A DNA stretch of 64,000 bases from GCA-2711565 sp963664245 (GCA_963664245.1 OY760934.1:1612001-1676000), one strand, 5' to 3'. Shown: positions 8,815-18,966, counted from the first letter of the stretch. Notes: generated by a model from the letters alone, not told the origin. Translations and numbers: made by a program.

Positions 8815-11800
8815 ATGAAAATTATGGATTTTAATCTTAAAATTTTTAAGTCAGGCTTAGGACCAAACAGCTTGACCAAAATGCGAATCGGGATCATGAC
8901 CCTAATCATCCTAATGACAAGCTTTCAAGGCTTTGCGGGGAGCAATTCGCAAAAAATATCCCTCAAGGGAGATAACATCAGCTTAAAAGAGATTTTTAAA
9001 CAAATCAGTAAACAAACCGGGTATGATTTCATTTATACCGATGATGTTATTGAAAAAAGCAGTAAAATTACGATTGACCTAACAGACGTTTCTTTAGAAG
9101 AAGCATTGGAGGTGTGTTTTAAAAACCAGCCATTAACCTATTCGATTGTTGAAAAAATGATCGTCATTAAACTAAAAAAACCGGCAGAACTCCAAGAGCT
9201 TAGCCTGATAAAAGTTACAGGGACCGTTTCAGATGTTGAAGGAAAACCTCTTCCCGGAGCCACTGTTTTAATTAAAGGTACAACTAAAGGAACCACTACT
9301 GATGCCAATGGGAATTATACCGTAAAAGTTCCCGAAGGTTCTGTTTTGGTTTTCAGTTTTGTGGGGTTTCATAAACAGGAGATTACCGTTTCTGCTGAAG
9401 ACACAGAAATTAATGTAGTGATGGAACAAAGGGCTGCAGAATTGGAAGAAGTTGCCGTAATCAGTACGGGTTACCAAAAAATTAAACCAGAACAAAGCAC
9501 CGGAAGTGTTGCCACAATGCGGGTAAAAGAATATGACAGCCGCATCAACACCACTGGTTTTCTAACCAGTCTTGAGAACAGGATACCCGGCCTGCTAATT
9601 AACAATGATGTTGAATTCGAAGGGAACAGCCTTTTCCAGATACGGGGTGTTTCCACCATTAATGGGAATAGAGATCCTTTGATCGTAATAGATGGTTATC
9701 CTACCGAGCTCTCACTAGACATGATTAATCCCAATGAGATTGAATCGGTAACTGTTTTAAAGGATGCAGCCGCCGCAACCATTTATGGAGCCCGTTCATC
9801 CAATGGGGTGATTGTGATTGAGCGCAAAAAAGCCAAAGCAGGGAAACTCCTTGTTAATTTTAGGGCTACGGCAGGCTTTACCCCTAAAGAAAACTATGAT
9901 CGTTACCGCTGGGATAAGGATGCCTCTAATACATACCTTAATGCTTATCGAACCCGTAATGAGAGCAAGATTCCCTCTTATGTTTGGACTTATATTACAC
10001 ATCCTGTATTTGGTGCTTATTATCCCAAGCCTGCCCCATATCTTATAATGGCTCAACAGGCTGCAGGCATAATTACAGAAGAAGAGGCCGAACAGCAATT
10101 TCAGGAACTGGGTTCTTACAACAATACCGATGATTATGCACACTTATTTTTACGTACAGCTTCAACCCAAACCTATAATTTGGATATTTCAGGCGGGGAT
10201 AAAAAGCTACTCTACTATCTCACGGCTAATTATACTGCCAGTGATTTATCAGAAATCAAAAATGATGAAAGCCGTTTTATGCTTTCCGGCCGGGCTACAA
10301 TGAGGTTCTCAGATCGTTTCTCTTTAGAGTTGACCACTGATTTTATGAAATCAAAAACAAATTCTGTACCTATACCCGATATTAATACTATTTATCCCTA
10401 TGAACGTTTTAATGACGAAAACGGGAATCCCCTTCCTTTATTTTATGGATCCTATGCAAACCCTTATTATAACGAACATATCATGTCGTTAGGACTGCTC
10501 GATAATTTGTATTACCCGCTGGTAGATATAAATGAGATTAGTACTAAAAGCTATACTATTGATAACCGTATTACAGCTAATTTTAACTATGATATAGGAA
10601 ACGGCTTTGATCTTAATTTCGGGGGAGTATATGAAACCTCCCGTACAGATGTAAAGTACCTTGCCGGTGAAAATTCATCCGTAGCTCACCAGTATGTCAA
10701 TTATTATACTGAAAACGGTGACGACGGTCTTTTTTTAAATATTCCCAAGGGTAGTTTTTTGAATCAACAGACAGCCAATACGGAAAGTTATACCTTACGT
10801 GCCCAGTTAAACTATGATAAACAGATCAATGAAGATCATTCATTTAATGTAATATTAGGCGGGGAAATGAGGGACGTACTTGAAAAGTCAAACACAGCCT
10901 CTTATTTTGGTTATAGCGACCAAACTTTGCTACAACAGCCTATCGATTATTATACTTTATTGAACAATTATGGAGCAGCCTATGCAGGGGTAAACCCCAG
11001 GCTATCTTATAGTGATCTATTTAATCAGGGGTATGAAGACAATCGATATGTTTCCATATACTCCAACGTGGTATATGCTTATAAAGGAAAATATTCTTTT
11101 ACTGGGAGTATCCGTATTGATCAATCCAATTTGTTCGGTACCGACCCTAAATACCACTACAAACCATTATGGTCTATAGGAGCTGCATGGAATATCCATA
11201 AAGAAAACTTTGTGAAAGATGTAGCCTTTCTCAATTCTTTGAAACTTCGGGCTGCGTATGGCTTTAACGGCAACGTGTCTAAAGAATCTTTACCACAAGT
11301 AATAGCTGAGGCCGATTATAATTATTTTAATCCGGAATCAATTATTCCTATGCTCACTCTTTTATCTTATGCCAATAACGAATTGCGCTGGGAACAAACC
11401 CGTAATTTCAATATAGGCCTGGACTATGATATTTTTAAAAACATTAAAGGTAGTATTGATTATTATAACAAAAAAAGCACGGATATTCTGGCATACAACC
11501 AGATTGATGCTTCAAAAGGAGGAACTTCTGCAATAATAAACCAGGCATCCATCCGTAACAGTGGATTGGAGATCAGCCTACATGCCGACTGGATCACCCG
11601 CAAAACTTTTAATTGGAACACAGGACTTGTCTTTTCTTATAATAACAGTAAAGTACTAGAGGTATACAATGACCAGCCTGCTGTGGAAAGTGCTATAGAT
11701 GGCAGTTATGCCGGTTACACCGAAGGATATACTGTTGGAGCTATATTTAACTACCGCTATGCAGGACTGGACTCATCTGGAAATATTTTGGTTTACGATG

Positions 11801-12336
11801 AAAACGGCGAACCTAAAGAACTTTCTGATAATACTACTAAAAGCTATATTGATTATTCAGGAAGCTCTATTCCTGCCTTTAATGCAGGTTTAAGTAACCG
11901 TGTAGATATGGGGAACTTTTATATTTATTGTATGATAAATTTTTATGCTGGCTTTAAGGTAAGAACAATTGTGCCGGATGCAGAAGAAGTAAGGCCATTG
12001 GAAGGAGCTAATAATTACTGGAGGCAGCCGGGCGACGAGACAGACCCTGACGTCTTGCCATCTTTACTTTACCCATCCTCTACTCATTTAGGTTATACTG
12101 ACAAATATATCGTTAATGGAGCCTATTTTACCCTTAGTGATTTGACGGCTTCTTATAGCCTTCGCGACAATAAACTCATAAAAAAAGTAGGAATCTCTAA
12201 TTTCGAAATTAGACTACAGGCCTCTAATCTATATACGGTAGCATTTAACAAATATAATTATAGCATAGCAACCGGAAGTTATGCCAAATCTTATTTAACC
12301 CCTACTTATACAATAGGCCTCTACGTTAATTTTTAA
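8815..12336 (+). CDS. SusC/RagA TonB-dependent receptor with STN signalling domain
   Basis: This is a 1173-residue outer-membrane receptor. After a signal sequence come an STN (secretin/TonB short N-terminal) domain (about 45-125; LKEIFKQISKQTGYDFIYTD), a carboxypeptidase-regulatory-like beta sandwich (about 134-212; GTVSDVEGKPLPGATVLIKG), the TonB plug (about 225-340; IRGVSTINGNRDPLIVIDGY, YGARSSNGVIVI) and a 22-strand-type barrel ending YTIGLYVNF. The STN domain is what distinguishes FecI/FecR-coupled receptors. The natural start could also be the ATG at 8881, which sits directly before the hydrophobic signal core. From roughly 9.9 kb onward codon use looks more AT-rich than in the N-terminal part, suggesting a variable, possibly exchanged, barrel. 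Confidence 0.95.
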   Translation: MKIMDFNLKIFKSGLGPNSLTKMRIGIMTLIILMTSFQGFAGSNSQKISLKGDNISLKEIFKQISKQTGYDFIYTDDVIEKSSKITIDLTDVSLEEALEVCFKNQPLTYSIVEKMIVIKLKKPAELQELSLIKVTGTVSDVEGKPLPGATVLIKGTTKGTTTDANGNYTVKVPEGSVLVFSFVGFHKQEITVSAEDTEINVVMEQRAAELEEVAVISTGYQKIKPEQSTGSVATMRVKEYDSRINTTGFLTSLENRIPGLLINNDVEFEGNSLFQIRGVSTINGNRDPLIVIDGYPTELSLDMINPNEIESVTVLKDAAAATIYGARSSNGVIVIERKKAKAGKLLVNFRATAGFTPKENYDRYRWDKDASNTYLNAYRTRNESKIPSYVWTYITHPVFGAYYPKPAPYLIMAQQAAGIITEEEAEQQFQELGSYNNTDDYAHLFLRTASTQTYNLDISGGDKKLLYYLTANYTASDLSEIKNDESRFMLSGRATMRFSDRFSLELTTDFMKSKTNSVPIPDINTIYPYERFNDENGNPLPLFYGSYANPYYNEHIMSLGLLDNLYYPLVDINEISTKSYTIDNRITANFNYDIGNGFDLNFGGVYETSRTDVKYLAGENSSVAHQYVNYYTENGDDGLFLNIPKGSFLNQQTANTESYTLRAQLNYDKQINEDHSFNVILGGEMRDVLEKSNTASYFGYSDQTLLQQPIDYYTLLNNYGAAYAGVNPRLSYSDLFNQGYEDNRYVSIYSNVVYAYKGKYSFTGSIRIDQSNLFGTDPKYHYKPLWSIGAAWNIHKENFVKDVAFLNSLKLRAAYGFNGNVSKESLPQVIAEADYNYFNPESIIPMLTLLSYANNELRWEQTRNFNIGLDYDIFKNIKGSIDYYNKKSTDILAYNQIDASKGGTSAIINQASIRNSGLEISLHADWITRKTFNWNTGLVFSYNNSKVLEVYNDQPAVESAIDGSYAGYTEGYTVGAIFNYRYAGLDSSGNILVYDENGEPKELSDNTTKSYIDYSGSSIPAFNAGLSNRVDMGNFYIYCMINFYAGFKVRTIVPDAEEVRPLEGANNYWRQPGDETDPDVLPSLLYPSSTHLGYTDKYIVNGAYFTLSDLTASYSLRDNKLIKKVGISNFEIRLQASNLYTVAFNKYNYSIATGSYAKSYLTPTYTIGLYVNF

Positions 12337-12341
12337 TTTCA

Positions 12342-13751
12342 ATGGATATGAAAAAAGAAAAAACAATGAAAAATTATATATATAAATGCTTTGTACTTGC
12401 GTTGCTTTTTACATTTGTATTTGTTTCCTGCGATAGATACCTCGATGTGCAACCTAAAGGGGTACAAGTGTTAGAAACGGTAACGGATTATGATTTATGG
12501 CTGAATAGTTTCCATCTTGAAACTTCCCTGTCAAACGACTTAAATTTGCTAGCAGATAATGTAGATAACCTGAGTGTTTCAAATCCTCCCGAAAATTACA
12601 ACGACCGAGTATATACTTGGGCTTCACAATTTTCAGAGGACATGAAAGAATCGCCTAGGTTATGGGATAACTTTTATAAGAGAGTTTATTACTTCAATAC
12701 GGTAATTCAAGAAATTGATGATGCAACGGGAGGTACAGAAGAACAGAAGAAAAGCCTGAAGGCAGAAGCACTGCTTGGAAGAGCTTTTGAATATCTATAC
12801 CTGGTAAACCTGTATGGAAAAGCGTATAATACAAATACGGCTGATGAGGATTTGGCCGTTCCTTTTGTAACCTCTAATGATTTGAGCACCCCTACTCCAT
12901 ACCGCGGTACAGTCCAAGAAATTTATGATAATATCATCACTGATATCAATATGTCTATTTCTGATTTGCCTCAAGACAACACTAAAAATCGCTTTCGTGG
13001 AGGAGTAGCCGCTGCATATAGTGTACTGGCCAGGACTTATCTGTACATGGGAAATTATTCGCAGGCAGCCCAAAACGCTCAATTGGCACTGGATAACGGC
13101 TCGGATACAATAGTAGATTATTCTTCAATGATTGAAATGGATATCCCTAATTTGATGATAAGCCCGGATGCCATTTATTCACGGTATAGCAGTTTACATG
13201 ATTATATAATATCTCCAACGCTTACTTTTCTAAAAACTTTTGATACAACCGATTTGCGTTTGCAGTTCTATTATAGCGGGCTCGGGGACTACAGTTTTAT
13301 AATGAGAGAACAAACTAAATACCGGTCGTACGGTGTTCTATATAATAATGATTATCCCAATTGGGGAACCTCCGTTGCTGAGATGAGGTTAATCCTTGCC
13401 GAAGCGGCTGCCCGTGCAAATGAATTGAGCACAGCTTGTGATGAATTGGATTTAGTGCGTAAATGCCGTTTCCCCTCAGATACTTATGTGAAATTTGAAT
13501 CTGATGTACAGGAGGAAGTATTGCAAAAAGTATTGAATGAAAGAACCTTTGAGTTTGCATTTAATGGGATGCGTTGGTTTGATATGAGACGACTGGATGC
13601 CGAAGGCCGTATGCCGGTAATTAACAGGTATGATGGTTCTGAAAGTGTTGTAGCAACTTTGTCCCCGGGCAGTAATAAATACACCCTGCAAATTCCTTTA
13701 CAGGTATTATATTTCAATCCTGACTGGCCACAAAACCCTTGGAATGAATAA
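12342..13751 (+). CDS. SusD/RagB family nutrient-binding lipoprotein
   Basis: The gene lies 5 bp after the SusC stop codon. The likely mature start is the Cys of the lipobox FVFVSC, after a hydrophobic stretch; the ATG at 12366 gives the most conventional signal peptide, so the first eight codons are uncertain. The SusD hallmarks are present: an RYLDVQP start after the Cys, helical TPR-like repeats (ALLGRAFEYLYLVNLYGKAY, AAYSVLARTYLYMGNYSQAA) and a C-terminal NERTFEFAFNGMRWFDMRRL segment. It caps the SusC barrel at the cell surface and binds ligand. No sugar-specific enzymes are nearby, so the ligand is unknown. Confidence 0.95.
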   Translation: MDMKKEKTMKNYIYKCFVLALLFTFVFVSCDRYLDVQPKGVQVLETVTDYDLWLNSFHLETSLSNDLNLLADNVDNLSVSNPPENYNDRVYTWASQFSEDMKESPRLWDNFYKRVYYFNTVIQEIDDATGGTEEQKKSLKAEALLGRAFEYLYLVNLYGKAYNTNTADEDLAVPFVTSNDLSTPTPYRGTVQEIYDNIITDINMSISDLPQDNTKNRFRGGVAAAYSVLARTYLYMGNYSQAAQNAQLALDNGSDTIVDYSSMIEMDIPNLMISPDAIYSRYSSLHDYIISPTLTFLKTFDTTDLRLQFYYSGLGDYSFIMREQTKYRSYGVLYNNDYPNWGTSVAEMRLILAEAAARANELSTACDELDLVRKCRFPSDTYVKFESDVQEEVLQKVLNERTFEFAFNGMRWFDMRRLDAEGRMPVINRYDGSESVVATLSPGSNKYTLQIPLQVLYFNPDWPQNPWNE

Positions 13752-13792
13752 AATACTGCATCTATTAAATCAAGAACAAATTTAGTTATTGA

Positions 13793-13835
13793 TAATAAAG
13801 AGGCTGCTTAAATTCATTGGACAGCCTCTTTATTA
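13793..13835 (+). terminator. strong hairpin between the SusD and TlpA genes
   Basis: A perfect 14-bp inverted repeat (TAATAAAGAGGCTG and its complement) with a 15-nt loop. The right arm ends in T-rich sequence. It should separate the SusCD transcript from the TlpA gene, or attenuate read-through into it. Confidence 0.75.
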
Positions 13836-13912
13836 ACATTTTCTTTGTTAAAAAACATAAAGTTAAAGCAATGCTATGTAACTCATAAAAAATCATATTT
13901 ACTAACAACAGG

Positions 13913-15034
13913 ATGCACATGAAAAAACTTATCTTATCCATTATATTGATTTTCCCTATTTTTTTAATGGCACAAAAAGGGGAATACACCGTGAAAGGTA
14001 GAATAGAAAAATTGGATCCATCTGCAAAAATATCTCTTGTGTATCAGGAAACACGTAATATTATAGATACTACGAAGGTGCAGAACGGACAATTTAGTTT
14101 TAAAGGTGTTGTTAATGAGCCGATAATGGCGAATCTAATGATTAGGTATAAGGCCAAGGATCATAATTATTATGTAACCGACCTTATTGATATTTATTTG
14201 GAACAGGGACAAATATTAGTATTTGGCAACGGGGATTCTATAGCTAAAACAAAGGTTACCGGAACAAAGCTAAATATGGATAATGAAAAGCTTAAAATAG
14301 CTTTAAAACCGTCTACCGATAAAATGGTAACTTTTTGGGGGGAATATGCAAAATTACCTCTTGATGAAAAAGATAGCAACACTGTTTGGACAAAATATGA
14401 CTCAATACTTTGGGAGCAGAAAGATGTATATGCATCTTTTATAAAAAGGAACCCAGATAGTTTTGTATGCATAGCAGCACTAAAACGATACGGAGGAACA
14501 ATTCCTATTTATTCAGAAGTTGCTTCTTTATTTGAAATTATTTCTGTTAATGTAAAAAATACAATAGCTGGGAGAGAATATGCCACAGAATTAGAAAAAC
14601 TAAAAACAACATTAGTTGGGGCAATAGCACCAGATTTCACTCAAAATGATCCGGAAGGCAATCCAGTTAAGCTTTCATCATTTAAAGGAAAATATGTGCT
14701 TGTTGATTTTTGGGCATCATGGTGCGGTCCATGTCGTAAAGAAAACCTTAATATAATAAAAGCTTATACAAAATATCACGATAAAGGGTTTGAAGTATTG
14801 GGCGTATCATTAGATAAAGAAAAAGACGCATGGGTGAAAAGCATTAATAACGACAAATTAGCATGGAAACATGTTTCAGATTTGAAGCTCTGGGACAGTA
14901 AAGTTGCTGTTTTATATAGTATTAAATCTATTCCCCAGAATGTATTAATTGATCCTCAAGGTGTGATTATAAGCAAAAATCTAAGAGGAGAAGACTTACA
15001 GAAAAAATTAGCAGAAATATTTAAAAATTATTAA
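13913..15034 (+). CDS. TlpA-like periplasmic thiol-disulfide oxidoreductase
   Basis: A signal peptide (ending FLMAQ) is followed by a DUF4369-like N-terminal beta domain (about 24-140; GRIEKLDPSAKISLVYQ) and a C-terminal TlpA/ResA thioredoxin domain (about 228-373; VGAIAPDFTQNDPEGNPVKL). The active site is CGPC (Cys271 and Cys274) in WASWCGPCRKE, and the cis-Pro is in SIPQNVLID. Such proteins reduce or isomerise disulfides in the periplasm. They often sit beside SusCD modules in Bacteroidetes, where their role is not settled. Start alternatives are 13913 and 13919. The gene is AT-rich like the SusD before it, and a strong hairpin suggests independent transcription. Confidence 0.92.
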   Translation: MHMKKLILSIILIFPIFLMAQKGEYTVKGRIEKLDPSAKISLVYQETRNIIDTTKVQNGQFSFKGVVNEPIMANLMIRYKAKDHNYYVTDLIDIYLEQGQILVFGNGDSIAKTKVTGTKLNMDNEKLKIALKPSTDKMVTFWGEYAKLPLDEKDSNTVWTKYDSILWEQKDVYASFIKRNPDSFVCIAALKRYGGTIPIYSEVASLFEIISVNVKNTIAGREYATELEKLKTTLVGAIAPDFTQNDPEGNPVKLSSFKGKYVLVDFWASWCGPCRKENLNIIKAYTKYHDKGFEVLGVSLDKEKDAWVKSINNDKLAWKHVSDLKLWDSKVAVLYSIKSIPQNVLIDPQGVIISKNLRGEDLQKKLAEIFKNY

Positions 15035-15044
15035 AAAATTAAAC

Positions 15045-15080
15045 AAAAGAAAGCCCATCAATTGATGAGCTTTCTTTTTA
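15045..15080. terminator. bidirectional terminator between convergent genes
   Basis: AAAAGAAAGC, a mismatch, then the palindrome CATCAATTGATG, then GCTTTCTTTTT. An A tract on the left and a T tract on the right allow it to work in both directions, for the TlpA gene and for the convergent gene that ends at 15078. Confidence 0.8.
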
Positions 15081-16775
15081 TTTTTTTACAAGCACCTTAT
15101 TATTTTCTGTTGTCAGTATTTCCCAACCATCATTCAGGTACAGCACCCAGCCATCGCCGCTAAGTTTTCCTTTTTCCTCCTTTAAAGGCAGGCTCACCAA
15201 AAACTTCGAACGTTCTTTATCGATCATGGTATAACCACTTTCAATTTTCAGCAGTCCCCATTCGTCGGTAATATTTATGGGAGCCTTGTAAAACGTACCA
15301 ACTTCCGGGATTTTAATATCGGAACCGGGCGCGAATTGATAACGTAACTTTTCACTGATTTTGCAACCCAATACCGGATCGTCAAGAAATTTTTGTTTCA
15401 GGTTTTCGACATTAATTTCGGGAGATTCTTCTTCCTTTTTAATTTCAACTATTTCCAGGTCGCCCAAGCGTTCGCCGGAAACAGCCATCCAGCCAGGATT
15501 AAGTTTCAAAGTCCAGCCTTCACCTTCCATTAAATCAGGTTTAATCTTCAGGTTCTTTGCCGAAACCCTTACCCCCGACCAGTTAGTGTTTACCAGAGCC
15601 ATCCCCCCGTTCACTTCCAGCGTGCCCCAAAGGTCTGTCATTTTCAGGGTTGGGTAAACCGTACCCTGCCCCTCAAACGATTTTATATTGCTCGGATTAA
15701 AGGTAAAATTCATTTTTACCAGTGCAAACTTCACCACCGGGCCATTCACAAATTTTTCCGTCAGAGCCTTGTTAAATTCTATCCGCTCTGTTTCCAAATC
15801 ATTTTCGATTTGATAAACCTTATCATAATTATAATTCAGCTTTTTTGCTTCCGCCATTTCCTGCAAATTTTCAGGGATTTTCACGCTATAAGCTCCTTTT
15901 AGCAATGCTGAAAGATCCGTTTCCGGCTTTAGTTTTTTGTTCCATTTTTTATCTTTCTGATAAAGCAAATAACCGTACAGAGGTCCCGATAAATAAGCAA
16001 AAGAACGTACGTAAGAAGTCGCCATTTTATAATGCGTGATATTGGATTTAAAATAATCCAGCTGAGACTGCTTATTCAAATGACTTAATATAAAGCCCGT
16101 GTATTCGGCCACACCCTCGTTCAATTCGAGATTTAGCTCGTTTTGTTTTGCCCCGTCAAATAAACGTTGGCGGTAATTCCTGAAAACCAGCGCATCGGTT
16201 ATGGCTTGTTTGCGTTCTTTCCCTTCCGAGAAAACGGCTTTCTCTAAAGCGTTCCATTCCATTTTAAGCCAAATGCGCCCCCACATTTTATCCAAATGAA
16301 GGTTGTTTGAGGAACGCGGAGATAATCCGATTTCATCCTGTATGCGGTGAAAATGCTCATGCATCATCAGATTTTTCCTGCTCAGAGGATTATCCTTGTT
16401 TAAAGCATCCCAGTTAATCATCAGCCAGCGTTTCCCGCCCCAGTTGATCGCCGTATTTGCAATCCCAGTTCCCGGCTCAAGTTGTCCAACATACACCTCC
16501 CCTTCTTTTTTCAATTTCCCTTCGGCATCCGCTTCGTTGGCCACAATGAAACGGGTTTTGGGTTCAACAAACATCATGGAACCATACATATTTACGCCCC
16601 AAAGCTGTGAATGGTCACGATCGGCCAAATCTTTGGCTTCCATAAAAAACTTCCGGGCAAGTTTCAAGTCGACCGGGAATTCGCATTCGCCGGAAGACTG
16701 TGCTGCTTTTAATCCCGCCAGGACTAAAAAAGTAATACCTAAAATAATTGCCGGTAATTTTATTTTTTTATTCAT
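15078..16775 (-). CDS. exported putative zinc metallopeptidase (HExxH) of unknown family
   Basis: A 565-residue protein with an N-terminal signal sequence (about 1-28). HEHFH at residues 139-143 is an HExxH zinc-peptidase motif inside a helix-like stretch, and about 80 residues later NEGVAEY (219-225) supplies the downstream Glu typical of gluzincins (MA clan). The C-terminal half (about 350-565) contains two related beta-rich segments (WGTLEVNGGMALVN and WGLLKIESGYTMID, each followed by GEGWTLKLNPGW- or GDGWVLYLNDGW-like ends), which suggests a tandem repeat domain. I recognise no named family. It is divergent from a histidine kinase, with about 120 bp between. Peptidase activity is inferred only from the motifs. 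Confidence 0.8.
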   Translation of the reverse strand: MNKKIKLPAIILGITFLVLAGLKAAQSSGECEFPVDLKLARKFFMEAKDLADRDHSQLWGVNMYGSMMFVEPKTRFIVANEADAEGKLKKEGEVYVGQLEPGTGIANTAINWGGKRWLMINWDALNKDNPLSRKNLMMHEHFHRIQDEIGLSPRSSNNLHLDKMWGRIWLKMEWNALEKAVFSEGKERKQAITDALVFRNYRQRLFDGAKQNELNLELNEGVAEYTGFILSHLNKQSQLDYFKSNITHYKMATSYVRSFAYLSGPLYGYLLYQKDKKWNKKLKPETDLSALLKGAYSVKIPENLQEMAEAKKLNYNYDKVYQIENDLETERIEFNKALTEKFVNGPVVKFALVKMNFTFNPSNIKSFEGQGTVYPTLKMTDLWGTLEVNGGMALVNTNWSGVRVSAKNLKIKPDLMEGEGWTLKLNPGWMAVSGERLGDLEIVEIKKEEESPEINVENLKQKFLDDPVLGCKISEKLRYQFAPGSDIKIPEVGTFYKAPINITDEWGLLKIESGYTMIDKERSKFLVSLPLKEEKGKLSGDGWVLYLNDGWEILTTENNKVLVKK

Positions 16776-16894
16776 TTTTTTTAATTTTCGGGTTATGCTG
16801 CAAACTTATTTGATAAAAACGCATGGCGGGTTAATGCTATGTTAACGCAGTGTTAATGGTGGAAAATCAAAAAATTAAATGTTTAATTTTGCTT

Positions 16895-18235
16895 ATGCAT
16901 AAAAAAAGAATACGGGCCTCCATTGTTTTTCTTTCGCTTTCGATGCTAACGTTTATCGGCATTTCCGGGTATTTGATTTATAATACCTACAAACTGGAAC
17001 TCAATAAATTTGACCTTGCCAGCACCCCCATCGTATCCGCTTCGTTTTTTAATGCCGAAATGAATTACCAGCCATTCAGGTTTTTTGCCGAAGATTTTGA
17101 CAAGCTTATTGAAAACAAAGAGTCGATAAGCAACGAACAATACCAGGAGATGATTTACAGGCTAAAAGAAGCTTTTATTTTTTACAGCAAAACGGATTCG
17201 GTTATCCGGGAGAAACTGCTCGAAAAAGGCATGGACATTGAAATGGATGTCGCGATAAGCCTGGCTAAAATCACCAGCCATGAGACCAACACTTACCAAT
17301 ATTCGGAAGATGCCAAACGGTTAGGGGAAATTTTACTTTTCGGGAAAGCAAACTTAATTGAAACGGGCAACTACAAAAGTTTCAGTAAATGGGTCGGGAA
17401 ATATTACATGGAAATCCGTATGTACTACGAATACAAGAACATTGCTCAATATATTTTAAACAAGATAAAATGGTTTATTGCCGGGCTTGTTTTGGCCACC
17501 TTTTTCTTTGCAGCGATTTTTACGTTTACCATACGAACCATCATCCGCCAGAAAAAACTGGCCGACATCAAAAACGATTTCATCAACAACATGACCCACG
17601 AACTGAACACTCCCATCAGCACCATCAAAATTTCCGGACAGAATTTGAAAAAAGACGAAATCAAATCGGCTCCCGGAAAAGTTGAAGAAATTGCCGAGGT
17701 TTTGCTCCGCCAAAATAAACGCCTGGAGAAAATTGTTTCGGGAGTGATGAAACTTTCGGTTCATTCCAAGCAAGAAGATTTTCAGGTCCAGCAAACTAAT
17801 TTCAAGGATTTTTTATCGGAATTGATCCGGGATTTTTCGGCCACAAACCCGGACGTTAACATCCAACAAAACCTCACCGATGAAAACCTCACGGTAAATA
17901 TTGATCCGTTTCACATGGGTTCGGCCATTTTAAATATTCTAGATAATGCCGTGAAATATTCCGGGAAGGATAAAAAAATAATGATTTCGACCGAACATGG
18001 CAGGCAAAAACTGATTCTCAAAATCCGGGATTTCGGCATCGGCCTCGCCAAGGCTCACCAGTCGTTCATCTTTGATAAATTTTACCGGATTCCAAAAGGG
18101 AACATTCACGCGGTAAAAGGGCTGGGCCTGGGCTTATACATTGTTAAACAAATTGTTGACACCCACGGCGGAAAAATAAAAGTGGACAGCAAAGCCGAAA
18201 AAGGAAGCACATTTATAATTGAAATCCCTTTGTAA
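16895..18235 (+). CDS. sensor histidine kinase
   Basis: The start at the ATG at 16895 (MHKKRIRAS) is preferred over a GTG at 16850. Two transmembrane segments (about 10-31 and 190-212) flank a periplasmic sensor region without a recognised domain. The transmitter follows: H-box NDFINNMTHELNTPIS with His235, N-box ILNILDNAVKYS, G1 IRDFGIGLA and G2 GLGLGLYIVKQIV. The family autophosphorylates on His and passes phosphate to the response regulator, whose gene begins 1 bp after this stop codon. Signal and targets are unknown; the divergent metallopeptidase-like gene is a candidate target. Confidence 0.95.
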   Translation: MHKKRIRASIVFLSLSMLTFIGISGYLIYNTYKLELNKFDLASTPIVSASFFNAEMNYQPFRFFAEDFDKLIENKESISNEQYQEMIYRLKEAFIFYSKTDSVIREKLLEKGMDIEMDVAISLAKITSHETNTYQYSEDAKRLGEILLFGKANLIETGNYKSFSKWVGKYYMEIRMYYEYKNIAQYILNKIKWFIAGLVLATFFFAAIFTFTIRTIIRQKKLADIKNDFINNMTHELNTPISTIKISGQNLKKDEIKSAPGKVEEIAEVLLRQNKRLEKIVSGVMKLSVHSKQEDFQVQQTNFKDFLSELIRDFSATNPDVNIQQNLTDENLTVNIDPFHMGSAILNILDNAVKYSGKDKKIMISTEHGRQKLILKIRDFGIGLAKAHQSFIFDKFYRIPKGNIHAVKGLGLGLYIVKQIVDTHGGKIKVDSKAEKGSTFIIEIPL

Positions 18236-18236
18236 A

Positions 18237-18920
18237 ATGAGCAAACAAAAAATATTATTGGCCGAAGACGACCAGGATTTAGGAAATGTTTTAAAGCAGT
18301 ACCTCCAAATTGAAGGCTTTGAAGTGGTTCATTGTTTAAACGGGAACCTGGCCCTAAAATCGTTTAAAGAACACGAATTTGATTTGTGTATTTTAGACAT
18401 TATGATGCCCGAAATGGACGGGTTGAGGCTAGCCGAAAAAATCAAATCACTGAAACCGCAGATACCGTTTATTTTTCTCACGGCAAAAAGCATGAAAGAA
18501 GACCGACTGACCGGATTAAAAATCGGTGCAGACGATTACATCACCAAACCTTTTGAAGCCGACGAACTGGTTTTACGGCTCAAAAACATTTTAAAACGGT
18601 CAAAAATCTCAGGGCCGGAAGAAGCCTTGATCCTTGAAAATTACCAACTTGATTTTGAAAACCTGAAATTAAAGCACCCGCAACAAGACCAACTCTTAAC
18701 TTTGCGGGAAGCCGAACTGCTTAAATACCTCATCCTGCACAAAAACCAACTGCTTAAAAATGCCGAAATCCTGGAAAATATCTGGGGCGAAGACGATTAT
18801 TTTATGGGGCGCAGCATGAATGTTTTTATGAGCCGCATCCGGAAATACCTCCGCTTTGCCAAAACCGTTACCATTGAAAACATCCGCGGGGTGGGCTATA
18901 TCTTGAACATAAAAAAATAA
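18237..18920 (+). CDS. OmpR-family response regulator
   Basis: The ATG at 18237 follows the kinase stop by one base and gives MSKQKILLAEDDQDLG. The receiver domain (about 1-120) has the acidic pair EDD, phospho-acceptor Asp54 in LDIMMPEMDG, the switch Thr in FLTAKS and Lys in ITKPF. The C-terminal winged helix (about 135-227; LTLREAELLKYL, SRIRKYLR, IRGVGYIL) is of the OmpR/PhoB type. It forms an operon with the kinase, and its DNA target cannot be read from the sequence. Confidence 0.95.
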   Translation: MSKQKILLAEDDQDLGNVLKQYLQIEGFEVVHCLNGNLALKSFKEHEFDLCILDIMMPEMDGLRLAEKIKSLKPQIPFIFLTAKSMKEDRLTGLKIGADDYITKPFEADELVLRLKNILKRSKISGPEEALILENYQLDFENLKLKHPQQDQLLTLREAELLKYLILHKNQLLKNAEILENIWGEDDYFMGRSMNVFMSRIRKYLRFAKTVTIENIRGVGYILNIKK

Positions 18921-18966
18921 AACTGCCCAAAATTGAGCAGGTTCATCCACTAAAATTAATCAATAA

